From Macrotrachela quadricornifera (taxonomy: Eukaryota; Rotifera; Eurotatoria; Philodinida; Philodinidae): DNA of 64,000 nt. The stretch is taken from the NCBI GenBank assembly GCA_022393335.1, contig JAJEKB010021497.1:34759-98758 (forward strand), given 5' to 3'. Each line of letters starts with the position of its first letter. The first letter of the stretch is position 1. Of this stretch, positions 1-12,735 are shown in pieces. Made by a program: the position numbers and the translations under genes. The notes under the pieces were generated by a model, which had not been told where the DNA came from, searched no databases, and saw nothing but the letters and a program-made list of their open reading frames with translations.

Positions 1-40
1 TTAATAAATAATCCATATTTCTTTCTTTTTCTTTTCATAG

Positions 41-295
41 GGTTTTGAAGCTGATGAAGCAAATGAATTAATGTCATATGTTGATTTAGTTGAAACAATT
101 CTTGTTAAAAAAGAAGATATTAAACCAACAGCAGCACGTATTAAAAGAGCCATTAGAAATACTTGTCAAGATGATTCAATGGATACAACACCTATTCCAG
201 AAGAATCACCAATATCAACAACAATGGTACTTAGACCATTATCTAATACTTCAAATTTATCTAGTTATCAAACTGAGCCAATGTGTGCTGATTAA
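41..295 (+). CDS. 3' terminal exon of an unrecognised gene (partial)
   Basis: A pyrimidine-rich stretch ending in CAG-like TTTTCATAG at 31-40 reads as a splice acceptor, and an open frame follows to a TAA at 293-295. It encodes about 84 residues beginning GFEADEANELMSYVDLVETI. The first half is charged and probably helical (LVKKEDIKPTAARIKRAIRN); the last 45 residues are Ser/Thr/Pro-rich and look disordered. The upstream exons lie outside the window, so the protein cannot be named from this tail alone. The codon usage matches the surrounding genes. An AATAAA lies near 465. I see no known domain. Confidence is good that this is coding, low on identity. Confidence 0.6.
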   Translation, partial: GFEADEANELMSYVDLVETILVKKEDIKPTAARIKRAIRNTCQDDSMDTTPIPEESPISTTMVLRPLSNTSNLSSYQTEPMCAD

Positions 296-1214
296 TATTA
301 TCTATTTCTCTTATTTCTTGTGCATATTTCCTTATTTGTGTGTGAATATACATTATTATAGTATAAATATAATTCCATCATATACGACCATGTATATATA
401 GAATACATTAGTATAAAATTATTTTATTGAAATAACAACATTTTTTTTCTTTAAATTAATAAAGAACATTTATACGAATATAATTTATATGTATATAATA
501 TTGATTCAACTACTCTTTTATTGTTTGTATTTACATGATTTAAATTTCGAAAAAAATTTCTATGAAACGATTGAAGATCATGTGCAAAATAAAACAGTAT
601 TCAATGGTGCTTTGTCAACACGTAGTAGCAATAGCTTATTTAAACAATAAGAAACAGAAAATATAACATTTCCTGTATTTGTTATTTTAGGGTATTTTTC
701 TTATTAATACTCTTGTAATAGATGACAAGTATCATGAATTTCTCTATGTTATCTCCAATCTTCTGTTTTGCTGTTAAATATATAACAATATGATTCTTAT
801 TACCATATTTTCTTGATGATGGTAGATTTATGTTCAGCAGTTATACATGCTTTTGAATGTGCTGACAATATTTATACAATGAGAAAATTGAACTCGACTT
901 TATTCTCTGAGAATTATTGTTATCTAACAGGACTTTTCGATAGAACGAGATATTCATATTTTTAATTTTTATTTAATAATTTATTATTTGAAAAGGACAG
1001 TTACTTTCTGCATGAAAAATATATTGATATTTATCTACGAAATTTTTTTTATCATTCATTTGTGTCCTATTTTCATATCATGGATGAGAGATTTTGTATA
1101 TTCAATGGAGTGTGACGAAGAGATATAGGTCAAATTGAACATAAAAGTTCATTTTTTACCTTTTCATATTCGAAAAATACAAACGTGTGATTTAGCTCTT
1201 TAACGAAACCTAAA
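296..1214. other. intergenic spacer and tubulin upstream region
   Basis: About 0.9 kb of AT-rich sequence between the first gene's stop and the alpha-tubulin start. It should hold the 3' UTR of the first gene and the promoter and 5' UTR of the tubulin gene. I see no long frame, RNA gene or repeat in it. Confidence 0.6.
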
Positions 1215-3081
1215 ATGGTAAATTATTTTAAAAATATGAATTGCAAAAAAAAACAATAATATTTGAAAATTTTAGCGTGAATGTATTAGTGTTCATGTTG
1301 GTCAAGCTGGTGTTCAAATTGGAAATGCTTGTTGGGAATTGTAAGAAATATAATTTAAATTTTTATTTTTTTTTTTTATAAAAAAGATAAAAATTAAATT
1401 CAATAGATATTGTCTCGAACATGGTATTGATTCTGATGGACAAATGATAAAAAAAGGAAAAAATGATAAAAATGATTCATTTGATACATTTTTTCATCAT
1501 ACAGGTAATCGATATGTTCCACGTGCTGTTTTTGTTGATCTTGAAGAATCAGTTATTGATGTTATTCGTACTGGTCCTTATAAATCTCTTTGTAAGATTT
1601 CATAAAAAGAAACATAAATAAATAAATAACTAAATATTAATTTATATATTTAGATCATCCTGAACAATTAATATCTGATAAAGAAGATGCAGCTAATAAT
1701 TATGCTCGTGGTCATTATACCATTGGAAAACAAATAATTGATCTTGTACTTGATCGTCTTCGAAAATTATCTGATCAATGTAAACTATAATATTATTAAC
1801 TCATCAATGATTGGTTTTACTTTTTTTTTTGTTTTGTTTTAGGTGACGGTTTACAAGGTTTTTTAATATTTCATTCATTTGGAGGTAAATTTAGGATAAC
1901 AAAAAAAATAAGTTTACGATTAATAATAAAATATTTCAGGTGGTACTGGTAGTGGTTTTACTTCATTACTTATGGAAAGACTTTCACTTGAATATGGAAA
2001 AAAATCTAAACTTGAATTTGCTGTTTATCCTGCACCACAAATTTCAACAGCAGTTGTTGAACCATATAACTCAATATTAACAACACATACAACACTTGAA
2101 CATTCTCATTGTGCATTTATGGTTGATAATGAAGCTGTTTATGATATATGTCGAAGAAATTTAGATATTGAACGACCATCATATGCAAATTTAAATCGTC
2201 TTATTGCACAAATTGTTTCATCTATAACAGCATCATTACGCTTTGAAGGTGCACTTAATGTTGATTTAAATGAATTTCAAACAAATCTTGTTCCATATCC
2301 TCGTATTCATTTTCCATTAGCTACTTATGCACCAATTATTAGTGGTAAGTTAAGAAAAAAAAATGAATAAAAATTAAAGAAAACTAATACGTTTTTTCTT
2401 TAGCTGAAAAAGCTATGCATGAACAACTTTCTGTTAGTGAAATTACAAATGCTGTATTTGATCCATCAAGTCAAATGGTTAAATGTGATCCACGGCATGG
2501 TATTTCGAATAAAATTTAATAGAAAAAAAAAATTCAAATTAATTATTTCTAGGAAAATATATGGCTTGTTGTCTTTTATTTCGAGGTGATGTTGTACCAC
2601 AAGATGTGAATAGAGCTGTAGCAACAATTAAAACAAAACGATCTATACAATTTGTTGATTGGTGTCCAACAGGTTTTAAAGTTGGAATTAATTATCAACC
2701 AACTAGTGTTGTACCAGGAAGTGATATGGCACCTGTACCTCGAGCTGTTTGTATGCTTTCTAATACAACAGCTATAGCTGGTAATATTCATTTTATTGAA
2801 ATATTAGTTTTTTATTTGATATTTAACAGAGGCTTGGGCACGACTTGATCATAAATTTGATTTACTTTATACAAAACGTGCTTTTGTTCATTGGTATGTT
2901 GGTGAAGGAATGGAAGAAGGAGAATTCAAGTAAAGATTTTTGTTATAATAATAATATTAAATATTGATTTATTTTTTATAGTGAAGCTCGAGAAGATTTA
3001 GCGGCACTTGAAAAAGATTATGAAGAAGTTGGAATTGATACACTGGATGGAGATAATGATGAACAACAAGATGAATATTAA
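1215..3081 (+). CDS. alpha-tubulin, divergent paralogue
   Basis: Alpha-tubulin, the GTP-binding subunit that pairs with beta-tubulin in microtubules. Ten coding exons: 1215-1217, 1276-1340, 1407-1591, 1654-1779, 1843-1884, 1940-2344, 2404-2499, 2553-2780, 2830-2929, 2982-3081; 449 residues, the usual length. The start codon alone forms exon 1, the intron position common in alpha-tubulins, followed by R-E-C. Visible hallmarks are GGGTGSG (GTP binding), the ARGHYTIGK segment, NVDLNEF with the catalytic Glu that hydrolyses beta-tubulin [17 protein letters not shown], and a terminal Tyr after an acidic tail (DNDEQQDEY). The lumenal loop that normally carries Lys40 is rewritten as IKKGKNDKN and is one residue shorter. 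Many substitutions (for example [11 protein letters not shown]) suggest a specialised isotype. An AATAAA is near 3159. Identity is certain; isotype role is unknown. Confidence 0.97.
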
Positions 3082-6000
3082 ATTATTCAATTTAATACTA
3101 TATGAGACGAAGTTTTTTTTTTGTTCGATTATGTCTGTCCTTTTTTTCATTTGAATTAAATAAAAAGAAGAACGTCTACAACAAAATATAAACATATTTT
3201 CATAAATTCTATATTTTTAATAGCAAACAATTAAAAGTATATGTATATCATTCAAAAAAAGAAAACTATACTAATTATTTGTAAATATCGAATAGTTCCA
3301 TTTGTGAAAAATGCTTGTAGTTTTTTATATGTTCAAATTAATTAATAATTTTGAAAACAACAAAACTGAAATTAACTACTTTAGGTAGGATTAATCCAAA
3401 AATTCTCATAATATTACATAAAAATAAGGAGATATTTTTATTTTTATGCTATTAAATATTTAAAATAATTCTTATAATTATATATGGAAAATTTGATACA
3501 TTTTGACAACCTGTCAAATGTTTTTTTAAACTCTTCTTCCGAAAAATTTTTAGTGATCTTTGAAACCGCATAAACTAATCATTTTTCATCTGGTTGATCC
3601 GTTAAATTGTGTCTGCATCAACCATTTAGCTAAAGATTACATGATGTAACTTTTAGAGGAAACGGTGAATATGACAGTATATTGATACTTTTTTATGTTA
3701 AATAGTTAAAGACATTTGAATATAGTAGGAAATCAAGTATTATTGTGAAAGGTTTGTATACTTTTCATATTTTATTGACAATAGATTCAAGATAATTTTT
3801 AATATAATAATTATGATCTATAATCTTACATTTATTTACATTATGTATACGAACAAGATCATTTCATTTAAAGAATATAAAAACTAAAGTTTTTCATTGA
3901 AATCTACCTTGTGTTCGTAGACTCATGCTAAACCTGTATATAGTCAATGCATGTCTCATTGTCTATATAATAATATTATACAAACCCTATGAATAACTTT
4001 TCTTATCTTTAAACAATCGTGTATAATTTGTTCTATTGTACTATTAGGAAAAAAAAGAATTTCAATTATAATATCATCATAAGTTGAATGTAGATCATTA
4101 TTGATAATCTATCGTATCAATTCAATACTTACACTTGTAAACTGTGGTACTGGCTAACATAATTGATATTCATTCTTTTATGAAAATATTACAATCAACT
4201 TGTAACTGTTGAATACGATGAAAACGTTTGATGATAATGCTCTTGTAAATTGTTTTTATATTTATTCTCACAATAGTCCGAATCTCAATATAGTATCGAT
4301 CAAATTCATTATCTATTTTTCAAATTTTTTTGTAATTTAACAATGTATTGAAATCTAGATATATTAATATCTTCAATTTTATTAATTTCTCATGTATTTT
4401 TTTCTTTGTGAAGACTAAATGACGTTGTATAAACTTAGAATAAAAAGATATCAATTATCTGCCAAATGTTTTCCCTAAAGGCATTTGTTTTTCTTGTTGA
4501 TAGAGATAGTTGATTAAAAATTTGACATTAATATGAAATTTTGACTTTAGAATAATAATCTCTTGTATTATATGATTGAAAAACAAATTACGTTGAAAAA
4601 TTCTATAGAAATTGTGTATATATAAAAAATATATTTGATAACTTTCCTATATTTGATCAAGGTAAATAATATATAAATGTAGCATGAGAAAGTACCCAAG
4701 GGGAATCAATATTGGAACATATATATGAGAAGAGATGTATTACTAACTGGTAGAAAAACAACACAATTGTTCAATGTCAAACACATATTAACTTCTATTT
4801 TTTCTTAACTGTTTTCAACTCAAAATTATTATATCATTGAATTATGTATTATTTTTTTTTTTTTGATATAATATATACCCTTGAAATATAGTATAAATAT
4901 ACTAAGTTAGGTTTTTTTTTTCGATAATTATTTTCAATTAATTTCAGGAAGAATAATGAGATATTTTTTAGATAAAAAGTTTGAAAAAAATCTTTTTTTT
5001 TTATTCAATTAACTATTATTAAATAAAAAGCTTATTTCCGATAAAGAAACAACAAGAAATGCTCAGTTTATTTCCATTTCATTTTCAATCTGTTATTATT
5101 ATTATTATTAGAAAAGATTTAGTTAATATGTATCCAGATTTTTAATACATATGTAATTAAAAGAGAAAAACATTTTGCTGAATCGATAAATATATTGAAT
5201 CACACTACATACATTCTAATTATTCGTGCATTGTTAAGAAAAGAAAATAATAGTCTACTATGTTTTATTAAGTAAATGAAGTCAATTTCGGAGGTTTGTG
5301 TGCACATCAACGATCGATTGTATGCAAATAAAAAAAAATCCGGAAAAGGTGAATAGTTTCCCGAGAGAGAGAGAGAAGAAACAAGAAAAAAACGGTACGA
5401 GTGAAAAAGTGAAAAAGGAAATGAGTACAATCAAAAATGATGGATGCGTTTTTTTCGTGTCAATGACTACAGTATAGGTATCTACTCTAGACATATTAAA
5501 AAACAAGTGTGTGAACGAACAAAAGAAAAGCTAGAGTATGATGTCAGTCTGTTACCCTTCCATATCTTTGTTTTATTCTATGATCTATAAAGAAACAAAT
5601 GAGCTTTGTTTGTATAGGGAATGTGCATTGTGCAGAAGCGAAACGAAGATCTTTTTTTTTTATTATCATTCTTAGACGAGCCGACTGGTTATGATGATGA
5701 GAAAATTTCTTTTATTCTTAGTGGTTTGTGCGTGTATGCACGTTCGGTCGGATCTATTGTATTCTTTATCAACGATTATAGATTCTAGCTATCTATCTAA
5801 AATAGAAAAATCTATTGCATATTTGATTGACATTGGGACGAACTAATATAGAAGTAAGTGTGTCGGTATGAGTAAATGACTTCTTAATTATCTCGTAGTT
5901 TCAATATAGAAAAGAGATAGATAATTTCTTTACATATAAAAACCAAATGTCATATCTTAATTACATTGAAATGTTATCTATGATGGAAAAAAATAAGAAT

Positions 6001-6555
6001 ATATACATATATTAAAATTTACTTTAATTAAAACATGTTGACGTGTTTTTTGTTTTTGAAAATGTTTTAATTATTTATGATATTTATTAACTTTGACAAT
6101 ATTTCCAATTTGTTTTTGATATGTATGCATAAAGAGTGATCTAATATGACAACAATCTCTTTAGAAGAGTATATTTATTGATAGTACTCATGAAGACATA
6201 TATGAGAGTGAATTACAAAGAGAAAAAGTTGGTTGGAACCGTAAACAAGATGATAGAAGAAAATCAAAGAGAGTAAAAGAAAAAAAAGTTACGGTGGTAA
6301 AGCACTTAGGCAACAAAAAAATTATCATGATGGGTGGAGACAAGTTGTATTTTCATTATTTGTTGCCAATGCATTAGTTTCTATTGAAGTGCGCTTATTG
6401 CCTTGCTATTTTTATCAAAGAAATTGCAGTTTTTTTTATAGCTATAATTAGACATGCCATCTTCAATGATGGTGATGGTGAAAGCGATAAAGAAGTAGGC
6501 GTAAAAACAGTAAGAATAAAAAGTTAAACAGGATAGTTTTTCTTATCTTAAACTA

Positions 6556-6586
<31 letters not shown>

Positions 6587-9470
6587 TTTATTTATGTAGA
6601 TAATAATAATAATATTAGTATTGATTTATGCTATTGATGATTCTGTTTTTTCTTAATGTGATAATCGAAGCATATTTCTTTTCATATTTCTGTCATTTCT
6701 TTCAATTGATTGATCATTTTGTATTTCAGGTTTTTTTTTACCTGCGCATGAGTAACTTTTTCATTGAACAATTTAACATAGATAGGAAATTTTGCTTGTT
6801 CATGCTTAGCAAATATATAGACATCCGGTTATGTTAGTAAGCAAACAAATGCTCATGTCCAAAAGCTGATTTAGTACTTATAAATAAACGAATAATGATT
6901 GGAAAGAAGATGAAGAAAAATGTGCTTTCCTCAATTCTTAACTAATAATATCCTTAACAGAACAACATAGAGAGTGATTGAGAAAGATATAAAGAAAATT
7001 GTTGTTTTTTTTTTTATTCTTTCTACTTTTGTTTTTTCCACTATGTGTATGTGTATGTGTGTGTGTTGTCTATTTCTGTAAGAGTTAAAATATGTTCTTC
7101 TGCTCATAGTATGAGTATCGGAGACGATCGATAATATGCAAACGATTGAGAATTGCCGCTGTTATTATCGGCATCTTTGTGCATTCTCTGTCTCTCATCT
7201 TCACTTGTGCTCTTGTTCGGAAAAACTTCTGTCAAAATGTTTGCTATCCTGCTATATTTACATAAATCGCATTATAATCTCATTGTCGCCCAAACAACAA
7301 CTACTGACATAAAACATCTTCCTCTTTTTATCGTACCGAGAATGTTAATATATTATCAAAAAGCACTGAAGCATATTAAATAGTTTTGTACTTAATTTTC
7401 TATTGTTATATTTTTACCAAAGGTTAGATATGTATGATTACTAGTCTATATTAGTGAAATTTATTTCAACTATATTTTACTATTTTTCATAAATATTTAT
7501 CAATAGAACATATGTTAAAAATAAGATACAATTTTTTATTCTTAAGTGTTTATTTGGACCTTAGCTTAGATTGTAAAATGAAAAAAACTGACATTCGAGT
7601 ATATTACCATCTGTTCATGATTGACAGCACTTTTGTTATATTCATATTGCTATTGCATGTTACCATTGTCCAATTTATTCTTATGGTAGAAACTCACGCA
7701 CATTTGTTTGATAAGGTAAGTAACTAAATCAATGAATAGAAGAAAAACAAAAAAAGAAAGTATTTTGTTTATAAATAGAAACTAAATAAGAAAGAAATAC
7801 ATTTGAAGGTCACTAACATTATTGTTCTCTTATGAATCTATTAAAATGAAATATATAGATACTTATTTGAATATCTCTTGTGTTTTTTATTTCATTCTTC
7901 ATTCTTGGTTTCTTTTTAATGTTCATTTTTCGAATATTTTTATCATGCATATGTAAGAATTTTTCTATATAAATATGATAGAACTTAGAACAATCTGGTT
8001 CTCATTGCCATATAATGATTAACGTATCGATAATGCCAATAATATGCTTGGTTTCCAAGAACTATCGTCTTTTTATGGATTGATGATACTGAGATAGATG
8101 AAACCACTGTCTATCGTTGTATTTTTTTAGTTAGAAAGGCATGTGACATTTTTTCACGAAAAAGTTACTAGATTCACAAATTTTAGCTGTTTCTCTGTTC
8201 GTTTTATTAATGTACTTTTCAATTTAGTAGATTTCTTCATGTTTTTATACGTAAACATAAAGATATATATATATCTATTTTTATTTATATATATATTTAT
8301 ATATAAAATGTTTCTATCGTCCTTAGAGATCAGAATCCCAATTATTGAAGAGATCGATGTCCTGTCGACAAGACTTTGTTTGCTTATTTGAGCGATCGTT
8401 ACTTAAGTAGGACATATTATAATATTGGTTTGGGTTAAAAGACTTCTTAGAAAAGAACATCAAAAAAGATAGTTATAATGTATGAATGTCATCATATTTG
8501 CTACAATGATTTTGTTTTTCTTTAATATTAGAGAAAATAGATTCATATATATATATATATATTTAGAACGAAATGTTATACTACTAAATGATAAACAGAA
8601 AAAAAATGTCATCACTCATGTTGGTTTCATCTTTATGTCTTATGTTAAATTAGTAATATAAACAATATTTTTTCTTAGAATCATGAGGTTGATTATCAAT
8701 CGTCTGTCGTTATTAGTATTACATATGGTTACCTTTTTTTTTGGTCTTCTTTGATAGTAACAGAAGCAATAGGAGCTGTCAATCATAATTTTCTTGTAAG
8801 AATTTGTGTATGTATAAGGAAAGATCGTTACCCATCGTTTAACGTTAGTAATAGAATGATCTACACTGATCACAATCTCTATGGATAATTTTACCATCGA
8901 TCATAATTTTGTTTTTTTATTTTATTGCATGTATAACATCAATTCACATGGATTATTTATTGTTCTATGATAGTAGTATTAATAGTTAGTACAAAAGAAA
9001 AAGACAATTATATATACGGGCTAAATTTCAATTTTGTATAATATATCAATCGGAAATAATCAATGCAAATTATTTAGTGAGTATAGAATCAAAATGTGAT
9101 GATGCTGTTGATCATTTTCTCCACTTGTAATGATTATTAAATAATAAAAATGACTGTAAGTACACAGATATATTAGAAAACATCGAATTTTAATATTTAT
9201 TTTTCATGTAAATACATAAAAAAAAGACAAACTATATAAAAGATTTTTTGTTGTAGATATAATTATTTATTTGGTACTTCTCTTAATAAGATTTGCTATT
9301 CTTTTTCCTATTTTTTTTTGTTTCATATTTTGTTGATCATATCAGTAATAATGTTGATTAGATTGCTTCTTAAAATAGGAAGCATGATTTTAGTGTTGTC
9401 GAAACACGAGAAACAGCAATAGCAACCAAACGGAACGGTAATAATAATTGAGGATTAGACGAATTCTTTT
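3082..9470. other. long gene-poor spacer with microsatellites
   Basis: About 6.4 kb with no protein family that I can recognise; the open frames are short and biased by AT or GA content. It holds simple repeats: an ATT run near 5096-5110, a GA tract near 5364-5378, a TA run at about 6550-6581, TG-rich sequence near 7045-7068 and another AT run near 8546-8562. Upstream control DNA for the dopamine receptor may lie in the distal part. Confidence 0.6.
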
Positions 9471-9883
9471 CGTCAACATCGACATTTTTCTCTTATTCTC
9501 TTTCTATCTTTCTCTCTCGCTCTCTTTCTCAACGCTTCATTCTACTCTTCTTCTCTCCTCCTACGTCGAAGCAACGGCGTTTGCTCCTCACGCATGATCG
9601 TCTCAAAATGAGACATGCTACATCATGGCGAAAGAATCAATCAGGAGATGACGCTTTCGGCAGGCTATTTGAAACTTTCGGCACAACTACCACCGTTGAC
9701 ATCGTGCTACAATTTATATATATCTTACCGACAGCGACAAATCCAATTTATATTAAATTTCAAACCAAACTTTATCATCAAGGTGAAACTAACTATAAAA
9801 TCATTGACATTATTTGCCAGAAGCGTACTATTCATCATCAATATATCTCTATTCTTATCGTTTTTTGCTCCTCATTTTTCAAT
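9471..9883 (+). promoter_or_regulatory. CT-rich leader upstream of the dopamine receptor
   Basis: A pyrimidine-dense tract (about 9485-9560) followed by sequence clearly richer in G and C than its surroundings leads into the receptor's first coding exon. A frame in phase with the receptor is open from an ATG at 9581, which would add 101 residues. Those residues have no transmembrane or receptor character, so I read the stretch as 5' UTR, possibly with promoter elements just before it. Confidence 0.4.
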
Positions 9884-12735
9884 ATGCAACAATTATCGAA
9901 TGATACAAGTTCTTGGAATTTAATTGTTGTACCATCTCCATCATCTTTACTTTATAATTCAAATACTTATGATTCAATATCACATAGTAGTGCATCAATA
10001 AATGATTTAAGCAATCCAATTTTACCCATTTTAACATTAGTAACTTCACAACCGATAACAATTGAAAAAACTTCAGCTAATTATTGGGCATTTTTTCTTA
10101 TATTTTTTCCTTTATTTACAATCTTTGGTAATGTACTTGTTGTTGTTAGTGTTTACCGAGAAAAATCATTACATACTGTAACAAATTATTTTGTTGTATC
10201 ACTGGCTATATCGGATATAACTGTTGCTGCTGTTGTTATGCCATTTGCTATTTATCTTGAAGTAAGTAGAAAATAAAAATATAATAGAAATTAACGGTTA
10301 ACTATTTATAATCTATTTATATATGTATACAAATAATTTTTATCTTAAATATGGAAATGAGAATCATGAGCACGTAGGAACTGTCAGTGATATAAATTCA
10401 ATAGAATGAAATATCCTTAAATGAAATTTATGTGATCTACGTGACTGATGAGATAAAACTATATGTTAAACAATTATTTCTATAAAATACAAACACGTAC
10501 AATATATTTTATAATATAGAATTAGGTATTTCAATTGTAAACGGAAATATTTATCTATATATAGAAATTCTATTCCTGGGTTTTTTTATTGTAAAGATCA
10601 AGTCTGTTTTTTTTTTATTCACCTTAGTGAGTTTACAAATATATAATTGTTTAGAAGAGAAAATGGTTAGCGATATTCTATTGAATAAAACGGAAATATT
10701 GATCTTAAGCATTTTTCTATTGATTTCCGCAAGGTTTATAGTTTCTTTCTTTCTTTCATTTTTTATATATATATATAACAATTCATTTAATAATCCTGCA
10801 TAAAAACTAATTTTTATAGTTGTCTTAGTCTTCAAAATTAATTTGACAGTTAATTAATAAAAAGAATATCTTTATCTATCAAATTTGACATCAAATATTT
10901 ATTTTATTTTTAGTTTAATCGTGTATGGGAATTATCAGAACGACTATGTGATTTTTGGGTTGCTTCTGATTGTATGGCATGCACAGCATCAATATTAAAT
11001 TTAGTAAGAAAAATATTTTTTTGTTTTTGTTAAAATTAAATTATTATTATTATTATTATTATTATGTTTTTTTTTCGTAATATTTAGGTTGCTATTGCTG
11101 TCGATCGGTAAGATATAATTAATAATAAAAATATTAAATATTTGTCATAGATAAACATCATTTATTTTAGCTATATAGCGGTAACAAAACCGCTCAAATA
11201 TGCTCGACATAAAAATCCTAAACGTGTTGCTATTATGATTCTTATTGTATGGCTTGTTTCATTTTGTATTGCTCTTCCTATTGTTAGGTAAAATTTAATT
11301 AGGAAAAGAACAAAAAAAAAGAAATTTATTGTATTTGTTTTTATTTAGTGGTGTGAATAAATCTGATGTTTCTGATTATCCACGTGTACCTGAACAATGT
11401 GCATTTTTTAATAATAAATTTCTTATTTTTTCATCCCTTGGTTCATTTTTCATTCCATGTATTATTATATTTGCTATATATTACCGTATATTTATGGTTA
11501 TTATGGCACAAGCAAGAAAAACACGTAAACAATGGAGACCAAAAGCTGTTATTGAATCAGCTGCTGCTCATCATCGCACAAATGCTGATCATCTTATAAC
11601 ATCATATTATCAAGAAAGACAATCAACTATTAATCCAACATCAATAGCACCTGATAAAACATCTATAACATTACCTATTGATTTAAATGAAACATTACCA
11701 TTAAATAATAATAATAATGCAATAGAAATTCAACGTAATAGTTTAATGCTTAAATTATCTACTCCTGTTTTATCACCAACATTATGTCCTTCAATAAATT
11801 TAGCATCATCATCTGGTGTACCAAATGAAGATGAAGAACGTGATGATGATGATGATGATTTATTTGTTCAACATGAACAAACAAATGGTGATAATAAATC
11901 TCAATATAACAATCAAATTGAAATTCTTTCATCAAATGATATACATTTTAAAACAAAAAATTGTAGTTCACAAACAGAAAATAATTATCATTCATCAAAA
12001 CGTGTAAAAACACGTTTAAAAACAAAAACAATTTCTGATAGTTCAGCAATAACAGCAGCAGTTAATGCATCAACAAATAATGTTAAAGTAGCTAAACGAA
12101 AAGCTTATTCACGTATGAAAAAAGAACGTAAAGCAACACAAACACTTATTATTGTTCTAAGTAAGATTAATAAACAATTTTTTTCAATAATCAGTTTTCT
12201 ATTAGATATAACTAAATTGAAATTATATTTAGAATGAAAATATTGAAAATCATTTTTTTTCTTGACATACATTTCTAATGTAGATTACTTCCATTATTTG
12301 TAAAAGGTTTTAATCTATCTCACATTTCTAATTCACTGGAAACCTTTGTTAATGTATTCGTTCATGATTATTAAAATGAATTCTATATTTTTTCCAAATG
12401 AAATCTTACCTTGTACTTAAAAAATAATAGTTATAACGATAAACAAAATGATATTTTTATTGAATAATTTTGTTGTTTTTTTTTTTTATTTAGTTTGCTT
12501 TTTAGTATGTTGGTTACCATTTTTTGTGCTCAATAATATAGTTAATGCTTTTGTTAAATTATCAAAAAAATCTAATACATTTCTTATTAATGATTCAATT
12601 TTATCTTTATGTGTATGGTTAGGTTATATAAATTCATTTTTAAATCCAATTATTTATACAATATTCAATATGGAATTTCGAAAAGCATTTGCCAAAATAC
12701 TTTTTTCACCATGTAGATTATCATCATCTCCTTAA
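9884..12735 (+). CDS. D2-like dopamine receptor (class A GPCR)
   Basis: Seven-transmembrane amine receptor, expected at the plasma membrane and coupled to Gi/o. Coding exons 9884-10261, 10914-11003, 11088-11107, 11171-11287, 11349-12160, 12494-12735; 552 residues. Helix 1 has GNVLVV, helix 2 LAISD, helix 3 the amine-binding Asp in [13 protein letters not shown] followed by DRY, helix 5 the three catechol-contacting serines in FSSLGSF, helix 6 CWLPFF, helix 7 [17 protein letters not shown]2 has the disulphide Cys (EQCAFF), and the segment before it (SGVN) matches D2 receptors. The N-terminus has NDTSS, a possible glycosylation site. Intracellular loop 3 is about 220 residues, Asn/Ser-rich with an Asp run, typical of D2-like proteins. 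The tail ends FAKILFSPC plus a few residues, with a possible palmitoylated Cys. An upstream in-frame ATG at 9581 exists, but 9884 is preferred. Octopamine or another amine is possible but less likely. Confidence 0.9.
10262..10913 (+). other. 652-base intron of the dopamine receptor gene
   Basis: Bounded by GTAAGT and TTTTTAG between transmembrane helix 2 and the helix 3 exon. It is roughly ten times longer than most introns here. AT-rich, with no repeat or frame that I can support. Confidence 0.7.
12161..12493 (+). other. 333-base intron of the dopamine receptor gene
   Basis: Starts GTAAGA and ends TTTATTTAG inside the helix 6 coding region. Reading through from exon 5 gives a spurious tail of about 25 residues. 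Nothing else is seen in it. Confidence 0.7.

Noticed and set aside
5200..5506. Two overlapping minus-strand frames of about 75 codons rich in Phe, Ser and Leu
   Set aside because: They are the complement of a GA-rich tract and show no domain or splice context.
9581..9883. 101-residue N-terminal extension of the dopamine receptor
   Set aside because: It is open and in phase but has no receptor-like or signal features, and it lies in what looks like a 5' UTR; the ATG at 9884 gives a normal extracellular N-terminus.
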